Source: Bacteroidota bacterium
GTDB taxonomy: Bacteria > Bacteroidota > Ignavibacteria > Kapaibacteriales > HRBIN21
Reading direction: 5' to 3'
Assembly (NCBI GenBank): GCA_030550395.1
Contig: JAUQPL010000001.1
Location: 317,795 to 381,794, forward strand
Length of the DNA stretch: 64,000 bases
Position 1 is the stretch's first letter, and every line of letters begins with the position of its first letter. Below are positions 37,169 to 45,791 of the stretch, piece after piece. The notes beneath the pieces are model-generated. The model searched no databases, had not been told where the DNA came from, and worked only from the letters and a program-made list of their open reading frames with translations. The position numbers and the translations under genes are program-made.

Positions 37169-38449
37169 ATGAAGCGCATCATAGGGGTGCTTTGCACTAT
37201 CTCCTGGGGACTGGCTCAGATTCCAGGCAACCCTCAGCAGCAGCCGGTCGCCTTGGTGAATGCAACATTGCACACTGTAACACAGGGCACCATTGAGAAC
37301 GGAACGCTCGTATTTGACAATGGGCGCATCGTCGCTGTCGGCACCAAGGTAGAGATTCCCTCCAACGCTCGACGTATTGATTGCACAGGCAAACAGGTAT
37401 ATCCGGGCTTCATCACGGCATACTCCCAGTTGGGTCTTGTTGAGATTGATGCTGCCCGCGCCACGCGGGACGTTGCCGAGGTTGGGGACTTCAATTCCAA
37501 CGTGATTGCCGCAACAGCGTATAATGTTGAAAGCGAGATCCTCCCCACGGTTCGAGCCAACGGAGTCCTTATTGCCCACATAGTCCCATTGGGCGGACTT
37601 GTGACGGGGCGCAGTTCTATCGTTTCCTTGGATGGATGGAATGCTCCCGAAGCCACGCTCCGCCGAGTAGCCGGTCTCGTGGTCTCCTTCCCTTCACTCA
37701 GTCTCCGGCAAGCGTGGTGGGATCGCCGTCCGGCAGAGGAGCGCCAAAAAGAACAGCAGAAGCAGCTCCAGAAGTTGTACGACTTCTTCGAGCAAGCTCG
37801 CCAATATGCACGGGCTGCTGCAGCAGGAATGCTCCGTGAGCGTGATCTCCGGCTGGAAGCTATACGCGCGGCGTTCACAGACTCTTTACCAGTCTTCATA
37901 CTGGCCGACGAATACCCACAGCTACTGGAGGCACTCCGCTTTGCTCGGCATTTCGGACTCCGCCCCGTCCTTGTCGGGGCAGCCGATGCTTGGCGCTGCC
38001 TGGAAGAAATTCGCTCTGCCGGTGCTTCCATTATCCTCCGCCGGGTCCACCGCCTACCCCAACGGGATGAAGAGCCATTGGATATTGCCTACCGCCTTCC
38101 CGCTCTTCTGGAACAGGCGGGCATCCGTTTCGCTATTGCCGAGGATCACACGTGGCCTCAGCGTAATCTGCCCTTCAACGTTGGCACAGCTATCGCCTTC
38201 GGACTCTCACGAGAAGCAGCTCTGCGTTCCGTCACCCTGTGGGCCGCCCAAATACTGGGCGTTGACGACCGCCTGGGCTCACTGGAGATCGGCAAAGATG
38301 CCACTCTCATCGTTTGCTCCGGTGATCCCTTTGACGTTCGCACCAATCGGGTCGAATATGCTTTCATCCAAGGACGGGCTGTAGACCTCCAAAGTCGTCA
38401 TACGCGCTTGGCTGAGAAATACCGCCAACGCTACCGTCCCCAGCGATGA
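37169..38449 (+). CDS. Exported amidohydrolase-like protein lacking the HxH metal motif
   Basis: A 426-aa secreted protein with a signal peptide (MKRIIGVLCTISWGLAQ). The amidohydrolase scaffold is clear: VNATLHTVTQGTIENGTLVFDNGRIVAVG, KQVYPGFITAY, and the C-terminal LRSVTLWAAQILGVDDRLGSLEIGKDA with DATLIVCSGDPFD. Where metal-dependent members have GxIDAHxH the sequence is GFITAYSQLG, and the later His position in an IHADR-like block is ILADEYP. Loss of these ligands suggests a non-hydrolytic or differently acting protein. The ATG at 37169 is chosen for the signal peptide. The stop overlaps the next ATG (ATGA). Confidence 0.8.
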   Translation: MKRIIGVLCTISWGLAQIPGNPQQQPVALVNATLHTVTQGTIENGTLVFDNGRIVAVGTKVEIPSNARRIDCTGKQVYPGFITAYSQLGLVEIDAARATRDVAEVGDFNSNVIAATAYNVESEILPTVRANGVLIAHIVPLGGLVTGRSSIVSLDGWNAPEATLRRVAGLVVSFPSLSLRQAWWDRRPAEERQKEQQKQLQKLYDFFEQARQYARAAAAGMLRERDLRLEAIRAAFTDSLPVFILADEYPQLLEALRFARHFGLRPVLVGAADAWRCLEEIRSAGASIILRRVHRLPQRDEEPLDIAYRLPALLEQAGIRFAIAEDHTWPQRNLPFNVGTAIAFGLSREAALRSVTLWAAQILGVDDRLGSLEIGKDATLIVCSGDPFDVRTNRVEYAFIQGRAVDLQSRHTRLAEKYRQRYRPQR

Positions 38450-39339
38450 TAGAAGGACAGCTACTGGAGCACTTCCCTGTTGCCATTCCCGCCCAGACTC
38501 GCTCCCTCTTCCGGCGCCGCCTATCAGCGGAGGAGTTCTCCCGATTCTGCCGTGTACGCCTCTTCAGCATTACGTACTGGAGCCAGGGGTTGCGAATCCG
38601 GGGCTATCTTGCGCTGCCGGCCGACCTTTCCGAACCAGCACCGGCTATCATCTTTAACCATGGTGGGAGCGGAGAACGGTCTGCTTTAACCCCGCACACG
38701 GCTGCAGCTACCATCGGGTTATTCGCCGCATGGGGCTATGTTGCCATCGCCAGCCAATACCGCGGCATCGGGGGTAGCGAAGGGCAGGAAGAATGGGGAG
38801 GTGCCGACGTAGATGATGCCTTAGCCCTATTGCCCCTTTTGGAACGGCTCCCCGAGGTTGACCCCGACCGCATCGGGCTTGTTGGTGGCAGCCGTGGCGG
38901 GATGATGGCCCTGCAGATGCTACGGCGCACCACCCGTTTCCGAGCAGCCGTTACCATTGGAGCTCCTACTATGCTCCATGCTCTACCCCTGACTGATCCT
39001 CTCTACCGTACGATGCTCCGCTTTCTCCCGCCAGGGGTTTCCCCCTCCACTGCCGCCGCTGAACGCTCCGCACTTCTGTGGGCTGAGGAACTTTGCAAGA
39101 CTACTCCACTTCTGGTTCTCCACGGCACGGGAGATCGACGGGTTTCGCCCGAACACGCTCTCTACTTTGCGCTCGCTCTCCAGAGAGTACGTCACCCCTA
39201 CAAGCTTATCCTCTACGACCATGCAGACCACGTCTTAGCAGGGCGCTGGGCAGAAAGCACCGCCGATATCCGCTGGTGGCTGGATCACTATGTCCGCCAC
39301 CGTGCCCCGCTGCCCAAGGTCGGACCCCACGGCGCCTGA
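38446..39339 (+). CDS. Alpha/beta hydrolase (S9/dienelactone-hydrolase-like)
   Basis: A 297-aa serine hydrolase. Nucleophile elbow GGSRGG, oxyanion region IIFNHGGSG, acid in HGTGDRRVSPEHA and the catalytic His in DHADHVLAGRW are all visible. RGYLALPADLSEPAP resembles the entry strand of prolyl-oligopeptidase/acetyl-xylan-esterase-like enzymes. No signal peptide. It is coupled to the amidohydrolase by ATGA, so the two may act on a related amide or ester. The last 52 bp overlap the convergent GT9 gene. Confidence 0.85.
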   Translation: MIEGQLLEHFPVAIPAQTRSLFRRRLSAEEFSRFCRVRLFSITYWSQGLRIRGYLALPADLSEPAPAIIFNHGGSGERSALTPHTAAATIGLFAAWGYVAIASQYRGIGGSEGQEEWGGADVDDALALLPLLERLPEVDPDRIGLVGGSRGGMMALQMLRRTTRFRAAVTIGAPTMLHALPLTDPLYRTMLRFLPPGVSPSTAAAERSALLWAEELCKTTPLLVLHGTGDRRVSPEHALYFALALQRVRHPYKLILYDHADHVLAGRWAESTADIRWWLDHYVRHRAPLPKVGPHGA

Positions 39340-40385
39340 ATCTTTCCGTGCTGAGCACGGATGTGCTCCCGGAGTATCTCCAGGGCATGCAAGACATGGT
39401 GCGGCTGAAGAAGTTTCATGCAATGGAAATGCCCAAGCGGGCAGCGCTCTCTCCCAATATGCGTGCACGGGCGGCACGGAAGCGGATACTGAACCACCTC
39501 GTGCAATACGCCAAAGGGACGGAACCCAAGCTCTGGCACCGTTGAGCCAAAGAGCACAACCACCGGGGTTCGCCGAGCCGCTGCCAGATGGAGTACGCCG
39601 CTATCATTCCCCACGGCAACATCTACCGAATCCAATACCCGGGCAAGTTCCAGCAGCGACGGCGTAACGACGAGTTCCCTTACGGAACCAATGGCTTTAG
39701 CCATCAACCGTGCCTCTGCCCCCGCAGAGGGCTCCCCGATGAGAACAACCTCGCATCCTCGCTGGGATAGAAGGCGTCCAAGAGCAATGAAGGAATCCGA
39801 CATCCAACGCTTTGTCACATGCCGTGCTCCCGGGATGAGAGCAATTCGCTGGAAATCCGAGGGCAACCGACGAAGCGTCGGCGGATAAACCCGCGCTGTG
39901 CGTTCTTCAGGAAGCCAACACTCCAGCCCTTCTCCATCCTCACGAACTCCTAAGGCAGCAACGGCCCGGCGGTAGCGCTCCGGTACGGGAAGCAGTTCCC
40001 ACCAGCCCCACCGCTTTGCCCAAAGGAGCAACGTCTTCCGCCAACGCTGCTTCGGGGCACGGAAAAGCCGTGCCCGACTTCCCCAGCGAAGATACCAGCT
40101 CCGCCAATTCCGATGCAGGTCTATAATCCATAGCTCCTCCCTCGGGTTGCGCAGTCCCTCCCGCAACCGCCGTCGCTCCCTGCCTGCTTGCCAAAAGGCC
40201 CCCTCAGCCTCATACGGCACAACAGCGGTTACCCGTGGATTGTACATGACCACTTCCTGGTACTGCCGCCGGACTACAACAACTACCTCTGCCTCCGAGA
40301 ATCGGTACCGAAGCTGGCGCAGTAGAGGGGTCATCAGCAGCACATCCCCCAGCGAACTGAGCCGGATGACAGCAATTCGAAGCAT
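39288..40385 (-). CDS. LPS heptosyltransferase (GT9, WaaF-like)
   Basis: A 365-aa GT-B enzyme transferring heptose from ADP-heptose to the LPS core. N-terminal IAVIRLSSLGDVLLMTPLLRQL, donor-site region IALIPGARHVTKRW, then VGNDSGVLHLAAARRTPVVVLFGST. The C-terminal GFRPFG, PCRPC, RCPLGHFHCM motif is typical of WaaF-type proteins. The ATG at 40385 lies two bases after the dtd stop. HldD, which makes the donor sugar, is encoded at 23146. Confidence 0.9.
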   Translation of the reverse strand: MLRIAVIRLSSLGDVLLMTPLLRQLRYRFSEAEVVVVVRRQYQEVVMYNPRVTAVVPYEAEGAFWQAGRERRRLREGLRNPREELWIIDLHRNWRSWYLRWGSRARLFRAPKQRWRKTLLLWAKRWGWWELLPVPERYRRAVAALGVREDGEGLECWLPEERTARVYPPTLRRLPSDFQRIALIPGARHVTKRWMSDSFIALGRLLSQRGCEVVLIGEPSAGAEARLMAKAIGSVRELVVTPSLLELARVLDSVDVAVGNDSGVLHLAAARRTPVVVLFGSTVPELGFRPFGVLHEVVQYPLPCRPCTHIGRERCPLGHFHCMKLLQPHHVLHALEILREHIRAQHGKIQAPWGPTLGSGARWRT

Positions 40386-40387
40386 CC

Positions 40388-40837
40388 TCACGCCCCCGCC
40401 TCTCGCTCTATCCAAATCGTGACAGGTCCATCATTGAGCAACTCCACCTCCATCATGGCGCCAAAAATGCCCTCGGCAACGGAAACTGGATAACGACGGC
40501 AGAGTTGGACAAACTCCTCGTAAAGCTGTCGGGCCTGTTCCGGTGGTGCCGCATCCGTGAAACTCGGACGGAATCCACGGCGAACGTCCCCGTAGAGGGT
40601 GAATTGTGAAACGATGAGGAGCCCACCACCGACCTCTTGCACCGAACAGTTCATCCGCCCCTCGGCATCGGGGAAAACACGTAGATGCACAAGCTTATGC
40701 GCCATCCACTGTAAAACGCTCACCGTATCACTATGGGCAAAGCCAGCAAAAACCAACAGCCCATGTCCAATTTCCCCGACAACGCTTCCATTGACTCGCA
40801 CACGGGCGTAGCGCACTCGCTGCACCAAGGCACGCAT
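40388..40837 (-). CDS. dtd: D-aminoacyl-tRNA deacylase
   Basis: A 149-aa editing enzyme that removes D-amino acids (and glycine from tRNA-Ala). It starts MRALVQRVRYARV and contains the catalytic SQFTLYGD block, RRGFRPSF and the C-terminal cross-subunit NDGPVTIWIE (Gly-cisPro type). The frame is open upstream, but the ATG at 40837 gives the exact family N-terminus. It sits between a small membrane-protein gene and the GT9 gene. Confidence 0.95.
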   Translation of the reverse strand: MRALVQRVRYARVRVNGSVVGEIGHGLLVFAGFAHSDTVSVLQWMAHKLVHLRVFPDAEGRMNCSVQEVGGGLLIVSQFTLYGDVRRGFRPSFTDAAPPEQARQLYEEFVQLCRRYPVSVAEGIFGAMMEVELLNDGPVTIWIEREAGA

Positions 40838-40842
40838 GCGTT

Positions 40843-41052
40843 CTATCCTACACCAAACGGATATCCATTCCCACCGGCAATCCCCTTCTGACGCCACCGC
40901 CGAAGCACGTATGCCACCAGCGGCGGGGCAAAAACTAATACCAGCAACACAACGCCAGTAAGCCAGTAGACCACCGCAGCGACCGCAACACCGGCCAGAA
41001 GGAGGAGAATTGAAACAAGCCACACCAGCCGTTCCGTTTCGCGCTCACGCAT
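40843..41052 (-). CDS. Small two-helix membrane protein
   Basis: A 69-aa protein: charged start (RERETER), a long hydrophobic stretch likely forming two helices (LVWLVSILLLLAGVAVAAVVYWL and VVLLVLVFAPPLVAYVL), and a basic tail (RRWRQKG). It overlaps the methyltransferase stop by 8 nt and ends 5 bp before dtd. No family recognised. Confidence 0.55.
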   Translation of the reverse strand: MRERETERLVWLVSILLLLAGVAVAAVVYWLTGVVLLVLVFAPPLVAYVLRRWRQKGIAGGNGYPFGVG

Positions 41053-42478
41053 GGTCGTTCTGAGCAATAAGCGTCTGCAATCCCCGCGGTATCTGTGAAT
41101 GGAGTTGTCCCCGGCCGTAGAGTCCACATCCCAATTCGAACCGGCGATACCGCACGTGGACAAAACCTGGTTCGACATCAGCAAGAATGTTTTGCGACTG
41201 ACCATTTACGAATCGCAACGCCGCAGCACGCTCCGGAAGTTCGAGGACGTTCCGCCGCGCTTCCCGTCCCAAAAGCTGCAGTGCTGCTGTCTTCGGCTTG
41301 ATATGCTTCCGCTTGTAGCTAAGAAGCGGAATCCCGACGCTCTCGGGAATAACTCCCGCTGGGGATTCAACCTCTGGAAGCGCCATCCACAGAGTCTCCT
41401 GACCCCGCATCCAATAGCGGTATGCGGCAAACAACTCCGGCGCGAAACCAAAACGCTGGCATAATGCGGCAATGCCCTCCGTTCGCGTCGCTGGCTCCAT
41501 AGGTACACGAGGCTTCAGCACCGATGGCAACGCAGATGCGGGCATGGGGACATCCGTACGGCGGATGCGGGCCACGAAAAACCCTCCCGTGTCATTTAGG
41601 TGGGGCCAGAAACGAAGCGCGTATCCCACATCGTGTCGCAAGCTCTTTCCTGCCCACTGCGTAACCCCCGGCATTGCTCGCAGACCGGCGATAGAGAAGG
41701 GTTCAACAACTCCGTAATCGCCCAGTACCGCATCCAACACCATTTCGTTTTCCTCTGGGGCAAAGGTACAGGTGCTATAGACGACGATACCCCCTGGCTT
41801 GACCAACTGAAGGGCTCGTCGTAACAATGCCCGCTGGAGTGCAGCACATGCCCGTCGGAAGCGCTCCGTCACGGGGCGCCAGCGCTGACTAGGCTTGCGA
41901 ACTGTTCCCTCACCCGTACATGGGGCATCAACTAAAACACGGTCCCAGATCCCTTCGGGAGCCGGGAAAAGACGCCCATCATACCATGTGACAACCACAT
42001 TCAACAATCCCAGCCGATCAACCGTTGCCCGTAAGCTGGAAAGGCGCTCCATCTGCCGCTCGTTTGCAATCACAACCCCTGTCGGACGGAGTCGCACGGC
42101 AATTTGCGCTGTCTTTCCTCCAGGGGCCGCACACAGGTCAAGAATACGTTCCCCCGGCTGTGGATCTAAGGCAACAACGGCCGACATGGCAATTTCCTCT
42201 TGCACGTAGTACCATCCCGCTACGAACGGCAGTGTCGCCCCTGGACGCTCTCCATTCAGCAGGCGGAATGCTCCCGGATACCAGGAAATAGGCTCAAGCC
42301 GCAAGCCCTCCTCTGCACAGTATGCCTGGAACTCCTCTACCGTCGCCTTGATCGGATTGACCCAAAGGCAAGGCGTCAAGGGAGTATACAAACACGCCCA
42401 CAAAGCTTGGGGATCATCCACCAGCGGCATGTACCGTCGGAAAGCTTCCTCCCATCCCGCACGCTCCATTGCTGCCAT
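41045..42478 (-). CDS. RsmB/NOP-family RNA cytosine-5 methyltransferase (RsmF-like)
   Basis: A 477-aa m5C methyltransferase. The SAM-binding motif is LDLCAAPGGKTAQIA, motif IV VDAPCTGEG and motif VI VYSTCTFAPEENE, which holds the catalytic Cys. A C-terminal extension with GYKRKHIKPK-like and RFELGCGLYGRG segments resembles the PUA-like part of RsmF/YebU, acting on 16S rRNA C1407. The target is inferred from layout. The frame is open to 42640 across the divergent permease start; ATG 42478 is chosen to avoid that overlap, with 42469 also possible. Confidence 0.87.
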   Translation of the reverse strand: MAAMERAGWEEAFRRYMPLVDDPQALWACLYTPLTPCLWVNPIKATVEEFQAYCAEEGLRLEPISWYPGAFRLLNGERPGATLPFVAGWYYVQEEIAMSAVVALDPQPGERILDLCAAPGGKTAQIAVRLRPTGVVIANERQMERLSSLRATVDRLGLLNVVVTWYDGRLFPAPEGIWDRVLVDAPCTGEGTVRKPSQRWRPVTERFRRACAALQRALLRRALQLVKPGGIVVYSTCTFAPEENEMVLDAVLGDYGVVEPFSIAGLRAMPGVTQWAGKSLRHDVGYALRFWPHLNDTGGFFVARIRRTDVPMPASALPSVLKPRVPMEPATRTEGIAALCQRFGFAPELFAAYRYWMRGQETLWMALPEVESPAGVIPESVGIPLLSYKRKHIKPKTAALQLLGREARRNVLELPERAAALRFVNGQSQNILADVEPGFVHVRYRRFELGCGLYGRGQLHSQIPRGLQTLIAQNDHA

Positions 42479-42516
42479 CTTTTGGACTTGGTCGCACTCA
42501 ATGACGTGTGACGGAC

Positions 42517-42524
42517 TAAATTTG
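42517..42524 (+). promoter_or_regulatory. -7 box for the permease/GldLM-like operon
   Basis: TAAATTTG matches TAnnTTTG exactly and lies 24 nt before the ATG at 42549. TTGGTC at 42488-42493 might be the -33 element, though the 23-bp spacer is long. Confidence 0.45.
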
Positions 42525-42548
42525 TAGCCATAGGCAAACCACAGCTCA

Positions 42549-43631
42549 ATGTGTCGTCTGACGACATACCTGCTTCGCCAGATCGGAGCCGTCTTTGTCT
42601 TTACGCTCGTGGCGCTATGTCTGATCTTCGTCATCGTCAACCTGATTGAAAATTTAGACGACTTCCTCGATACCGGTACTCCAGCGGCGGTTATCGCTGA
42701 GTACTACGTGATTTTCCTGCCAGAGATGCTCAAGTATCTGGCTCCCGTTGCCACGCTTTTGGCATGCTTGTTCGGTATCGGACGGCTGACACAACGCCAC
42801 GAGATCACCGCCATGAAAGCCGCTGGGGTAGGTTTGCCCCAGCTTGGGGCCCCTATCTTCGGAGCAGCAGTGCTATTGAGTTGCGCACAACTACTCCTCA
42901 ACGGCTGGATCGTACCGCGGGCAACCGAACGCAAGCTGGCCATTGAACGGCGTTACTTACAACGCTCACTGCAAAGTCGCATACTGTTCAACATAGCCTT
43001 CCGAGATAGCCCGAGCCTCATTGTTCTCCTGCACCGTTACGAACCCGACGAGTACCGGGCATACGGGGTAGCAGTAGAGGAGTTTACCGCGGACACCTAC
43101 TCCCCTCGGTGGAAGCGGCGGATGGAAGCTGAAGAAATGGTATGGGATAGCGCTACCGGACGGTGGCACTTGTTTCGGGTCCTCGAGCGAACTTACGGCG
43201 ATACAGTCCAGACTGTTACTATCGCCGAAACGACATTAGTGCTCCGCCTTACTCATCAGACTATTCTCCGCCTCCAGCGTACCCCTGCAGAAATGACCCT
43301 GCCGGAGTTGCGGCACTACATTGCTACGCTCTCCACTGGAGGACAGGACGTCCGCCCCCTACAGGTCAACTACTACAGCGAGTATGCTCTGCCCTTTGCC
43401 CACTTAATCGTAGCTCTGCTTTCCGTTCCCCTGGCAGCTGTCTATCGCCGCGCTGGATTAGCAGCGCAATTTGGAACAGCCGCCGTACTCGCCTTCACAT
43501 ACATGGTTCTCACCCGTATTAGCCAAACCCTCGGTGCCGTCACCCCTTTCCCACCACCGATTGCCGGCTGGCTGACCAATGGCGTGTTCCTCATCGCTGG
43601 AGGTGTAATCCTATGGCGGACACGAACGTAA
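42549..43631 (+). CDS. LptF/LptG-family permease (YjgP/YjgQ)
   Basis: Inner-membrane component of the LPS transporter, which extracts LPS with LptB. Length 360 aa. Three helices come first (VFVFTLVALCLIFVIVNLIENLDDF, PEMLKYLAPVATLLACLFGIGRL), with the QRHEITAMKAAGV coupling motif after helix 2. A periplasmic beta-jellyroll segment follows near 140-250, then three C-terminal helices (YALPFAHLIVALLSVPLAAVYRR). A single gene serves here; LptF and LptG are not told apart. The next gene starts 19 bp before its end. Confidence 0.9.
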   Translation: MCRLTTYLLRQIGAVFVFTLVALCLIFVIVNLIENLDDFLDTGTPAAVIAEYYVIFLPEMLKYLAPVATLLACLFGIGRLTQRHEITAMKAAGVGLPQLGAPIFGAAVLLSCAQLLLNGWIVPRATERKLAIERRYLQRSLQSRILFNIAFRDSPSLIVLLHRYEPDEYRAYGVAVEEFTADTYSPRWKRRMEAEEMVWDSATGRWHLFRVLERTYGDTVQTVTIAETTLVLRLTHQTILRLQRTPAEMTLPELRHYIATLSTGGQDVRPLQVNYYSEYALPFAHLIVALLSVPLAAVYRRAGLAAQFGTAAVLAFTYMVLTRISQTLGAVTPFPPPIAGWLTNGVFLIAGGVILWRTRT

Positions 43632-44386
43632 AGGAGCTGCTCTACGAAAAAGCTCAACAACTCTTGAGCCAGCATGGGAGGCTCTACACTCTGCTTGTAA
43701 CGCTGCGTTGGGCTACTACCGGCGCTGACGATGGGGGGATACCAAGGCAGGGTTGGTGGCGCGGTGGAATCCGATGGCTGGAGGCAGTGGTTGTGCCTTT
43801 CTATATGCCGTGGGCAAGCGGATTTGTCTTCCTGGGTGCTGCCGTGCTGCTGCTCTTACTGGGCATCCGCCGCTTCACCGGTGTTATTGGCGAGGAACCC
43901 ATCATCGCTGCCTTCGTTGCCGAAGGCTTTTTCCTGCTCGTGCTCTTCCTGCTTCTCCTCCTTGCCCCCGGCTCTCCATCATCCACCCGCAGTGACGAAC
44001 TATCAACCCTTGTCCACGACCTCAACGATATCGCAACGGACATAACCCGCATCGTGGAGAGCCACGATCAACTCTTGCAGCGTTGGCAGGAAAGTACAGA
44101 GTCCCAGTCCATCGCTCTCCAGAGACTCGACCAATTGCTCCAAAAGCTCCAGCAGCTCCCGTTACCAGGGGCGGCTCTTGTGGCGGAGCTCCAGCAGCTC
44201 CAGCAAGCCCTCTCCCAACTGAACGCTACCATACGGCAGACGGTGGACGAACTCCAGCACTGGCGGAACCAGCAGCTACAGAGCCTGGTCCAACAGGAAC
44301 TGGCACGAATACTGGCAACCTACGCACGGACAGTCGCTGCCCCTGACTCTGGCTCACCTTCTGGGGAATCATCCCACCATGCGTAG
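43613..44386 (+). CDS. Two-helix membrane protein with coiled coil, GldL-like candidate
   Basis: A 257-aa protein with two adjacent membrane helices (about 65-86 and 97-119) and then some 120 residues of Gln/Leu-rich coiled coil. This is the layout of GldL/PorL, the cytoplasmic-membrane half of the T9SS motor. Helix 2 holds a lone buried glutamate (E104, FVAEGFF), like the proton-path Glu of GldL, and helix 1 ends in two arginines (R86, R87). An N-terminal amphipathic stretch of about 60 residues precedes helix 1, which GldL lacks. The gene overlaps both neighbours, and the next one looks GldM-like. Sequence identity to known GldL appears low; a generic coiled-coil membrane protein is the alternative. 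Confidence 0.5.
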   Translation: MADTNVKELLYEKAQQLLSQHGRLYTLLVTLRWATTGADDGGIPRQGWWRGGIRWLEAVVVPFYMPWASGFVFLGAAVLLLLLGIRRFTGVIGEEPIIAAFVAEGFFLLVLFLLLLLAPGSPSSTRSDELSTLVHDLNDIATDITRIVESHDQLLQRWQESTESQSIALQRLDQLLQKLQQLPLPGAALVAELQQLQQALSQLNATIRQTVDELQHWRNQQLQSLVQQELARILATYARTVAAPDSGSPSGESSHHA

Positions 44387-45785
44387 CCCTGTGCCTCACC
44401 AAGGGGAGCTCCTCTTCGTACTTGCTCTGCTGCTGCTCCTCTTTGCCCTCCTGGATATGCCCCTTTCAGAATCCCCGCGCTCATCGCCACGCTTGGTGGG
44501 GTCCACAACCACACCAGCGGTGGAATTCTCTCTGAGCCGCTTTGAGCTTCAGTGCATCATAGAGGACAGCCTCGGCAAGCGCCGATTGGTAAAGCATGAT
44601 TCGCTCCTTGTGCTGTCATATTCTCGCCCTTTGGAACATCTCTCCATCCGTGTGACGGTGGATTCTGCGGGGCATTTAGTGTGGCACTCTACTCACCCGG
44701 AGGCAGCTCGACCGATCAGAATAAAGCCGTATGGAGAACAACGGCGCGTAGAACTCGTATGGCACTTCCCCTGGCAGAAGCCTATACTACCCCCTGGGGA
44801 ACATGTCTACTGGCTTCGCATCCGAGCCTCGTATGCCACAGAACAGGGCACCCAAACCGAGCAATTAACAGCGCGACTCCGTGTGCTCGTCGTCACTGCA
44901 GCTCCCCTCCCCGCCTCCCCCTCTCCTGTAATGGGATCGGTATCTCCCCAACCGCTCAGTCTTGTGCCAATAATCCCGCTCATCGAGGTCCCGCCTCACG
45001 CCCTCTGGGAAAATGAAGTTGTGGTCTACGGCCTGAATCTGGCAACGGACTTAGCTTCTGCACCGCAGATTTCTATTAGCGGAGCACCCAACGGTAATGC
45101 TACCACCCGGGTGGATCCGAAGCTGAATCGCTTACTTCTCAGCGGAAAGGCTCCTTCAGAAGGGGAAATGCAGGTATCCATAACTTTGGCTCGCCGCAGT
45201 GACGGGGAACGCGCCACTGCTTACTTTTCCATCGTCGCACATCCCCTTCCCTCTCCCCATGTCCCCAAGGAAATGTATCCCGAACGGACGTACACTCTGC
45301 AGCCCAATCTCCAACTCCAGGGGCAAATCGCAAGGGCAGAACTCTACGACAATCGGCAGCATCTACTTCGACGCTCCTCTCCTGGCACACCGTTTACTTT
45401 CACCCCCGAACTCTCCGACACTGGTACGACACTTTTATTCCGTCGCTTCGTCAATGAGCAGCTTCTCGACGAGACCCCTATCCTCATCCGTGACTATCCG
45501 CCTCCGGAAATCCTGAACACCTCTCGCGAGAAGGAAGGGCTAAAAGTCCGCACTCGCTGCTTCGGGACTGTAGAAGGTAGGCCGAATCAATGCCAACTAA
45601 CCGTATATGGTCCCGGGAAAGCCCGAGAACTATACGGGGACAAAAGATACTACACCAAGGAGCCGTACGGAACCACGGTTGAGCAAGTCTTTCTGGTGGA
45701 AGGCCCCGACTTGAGTAGAGTCGAACTACTCATCCGCGACCGTGCCGGACGCCAAACCCAGTGGAGCCAGAAGGCGCCTCGTTAA
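44379..45785 (+). CDS. Single-span periplasmic beta-domain protein, GldM-like candidate
   Basis: A 468-aa protein with one N-terminal membrane helix (residues 11-28, ELLFVLALLLLLFALLDMP) and a periplasmic part built of beta-rich domains. IPLIEVPPHALWENEVVVYGLN recalls the GldM segment where a VLYRG-type motif starts domain D3, and the YFSIVAHPLPSPHVPKE stretch resembles its FRVKxxPxPxP junction to D4. GldM/PorM has the same topology and a length near 510 aa. The helical D1 domain of GldM is not obvious. The gene overlaps the GldL-like gene by 8 nt. It ends 6 bp from the convergent murD stop. Homology is inferred from layout and weak motifs. Confidence 0.5.
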   Translation: MRSPVPHQGELLFVLALLLLLFALLDMPLSESPRSSPRLVGSTTTPAVEFSLSRFELQCIIEDSLGKRRLVKHDSLLVLSYSRPLEHLSIRVTVDSAGHLVWHSTHPEAARPIRIKPYGEQRRVELVWHFPWQKPILPPGEHVYWLRIRASYATEQGTQTEQLTARLRVLVVTAAPLPASPSPVMGSVSPQPLSLVPIIPLIEVPPHALWENEVVVYGLNLATDLASAPQISISGAPNGNATTRVDPKLNRLLLSGKAPSEGEMQVSITLARRSDGERATAYFSIVAHPLPSPHVPKEMYPERTYTLQPNLQLQGQIARAELYDNRQHLLRRSSPGTPFTFTPELSDTGTTLLFRRFVNEQLLDETPILIRDYPPPEILNTSREKEGLKVRTRCFGTVEGRPNQCQLTVYGPGKARELYGDKRYYTKEPYGTTVEQVFLVEGPDLSRVELLIRDRAGRQTQWSQKAPR

Positions 45786-45791
45786 GCCCCC

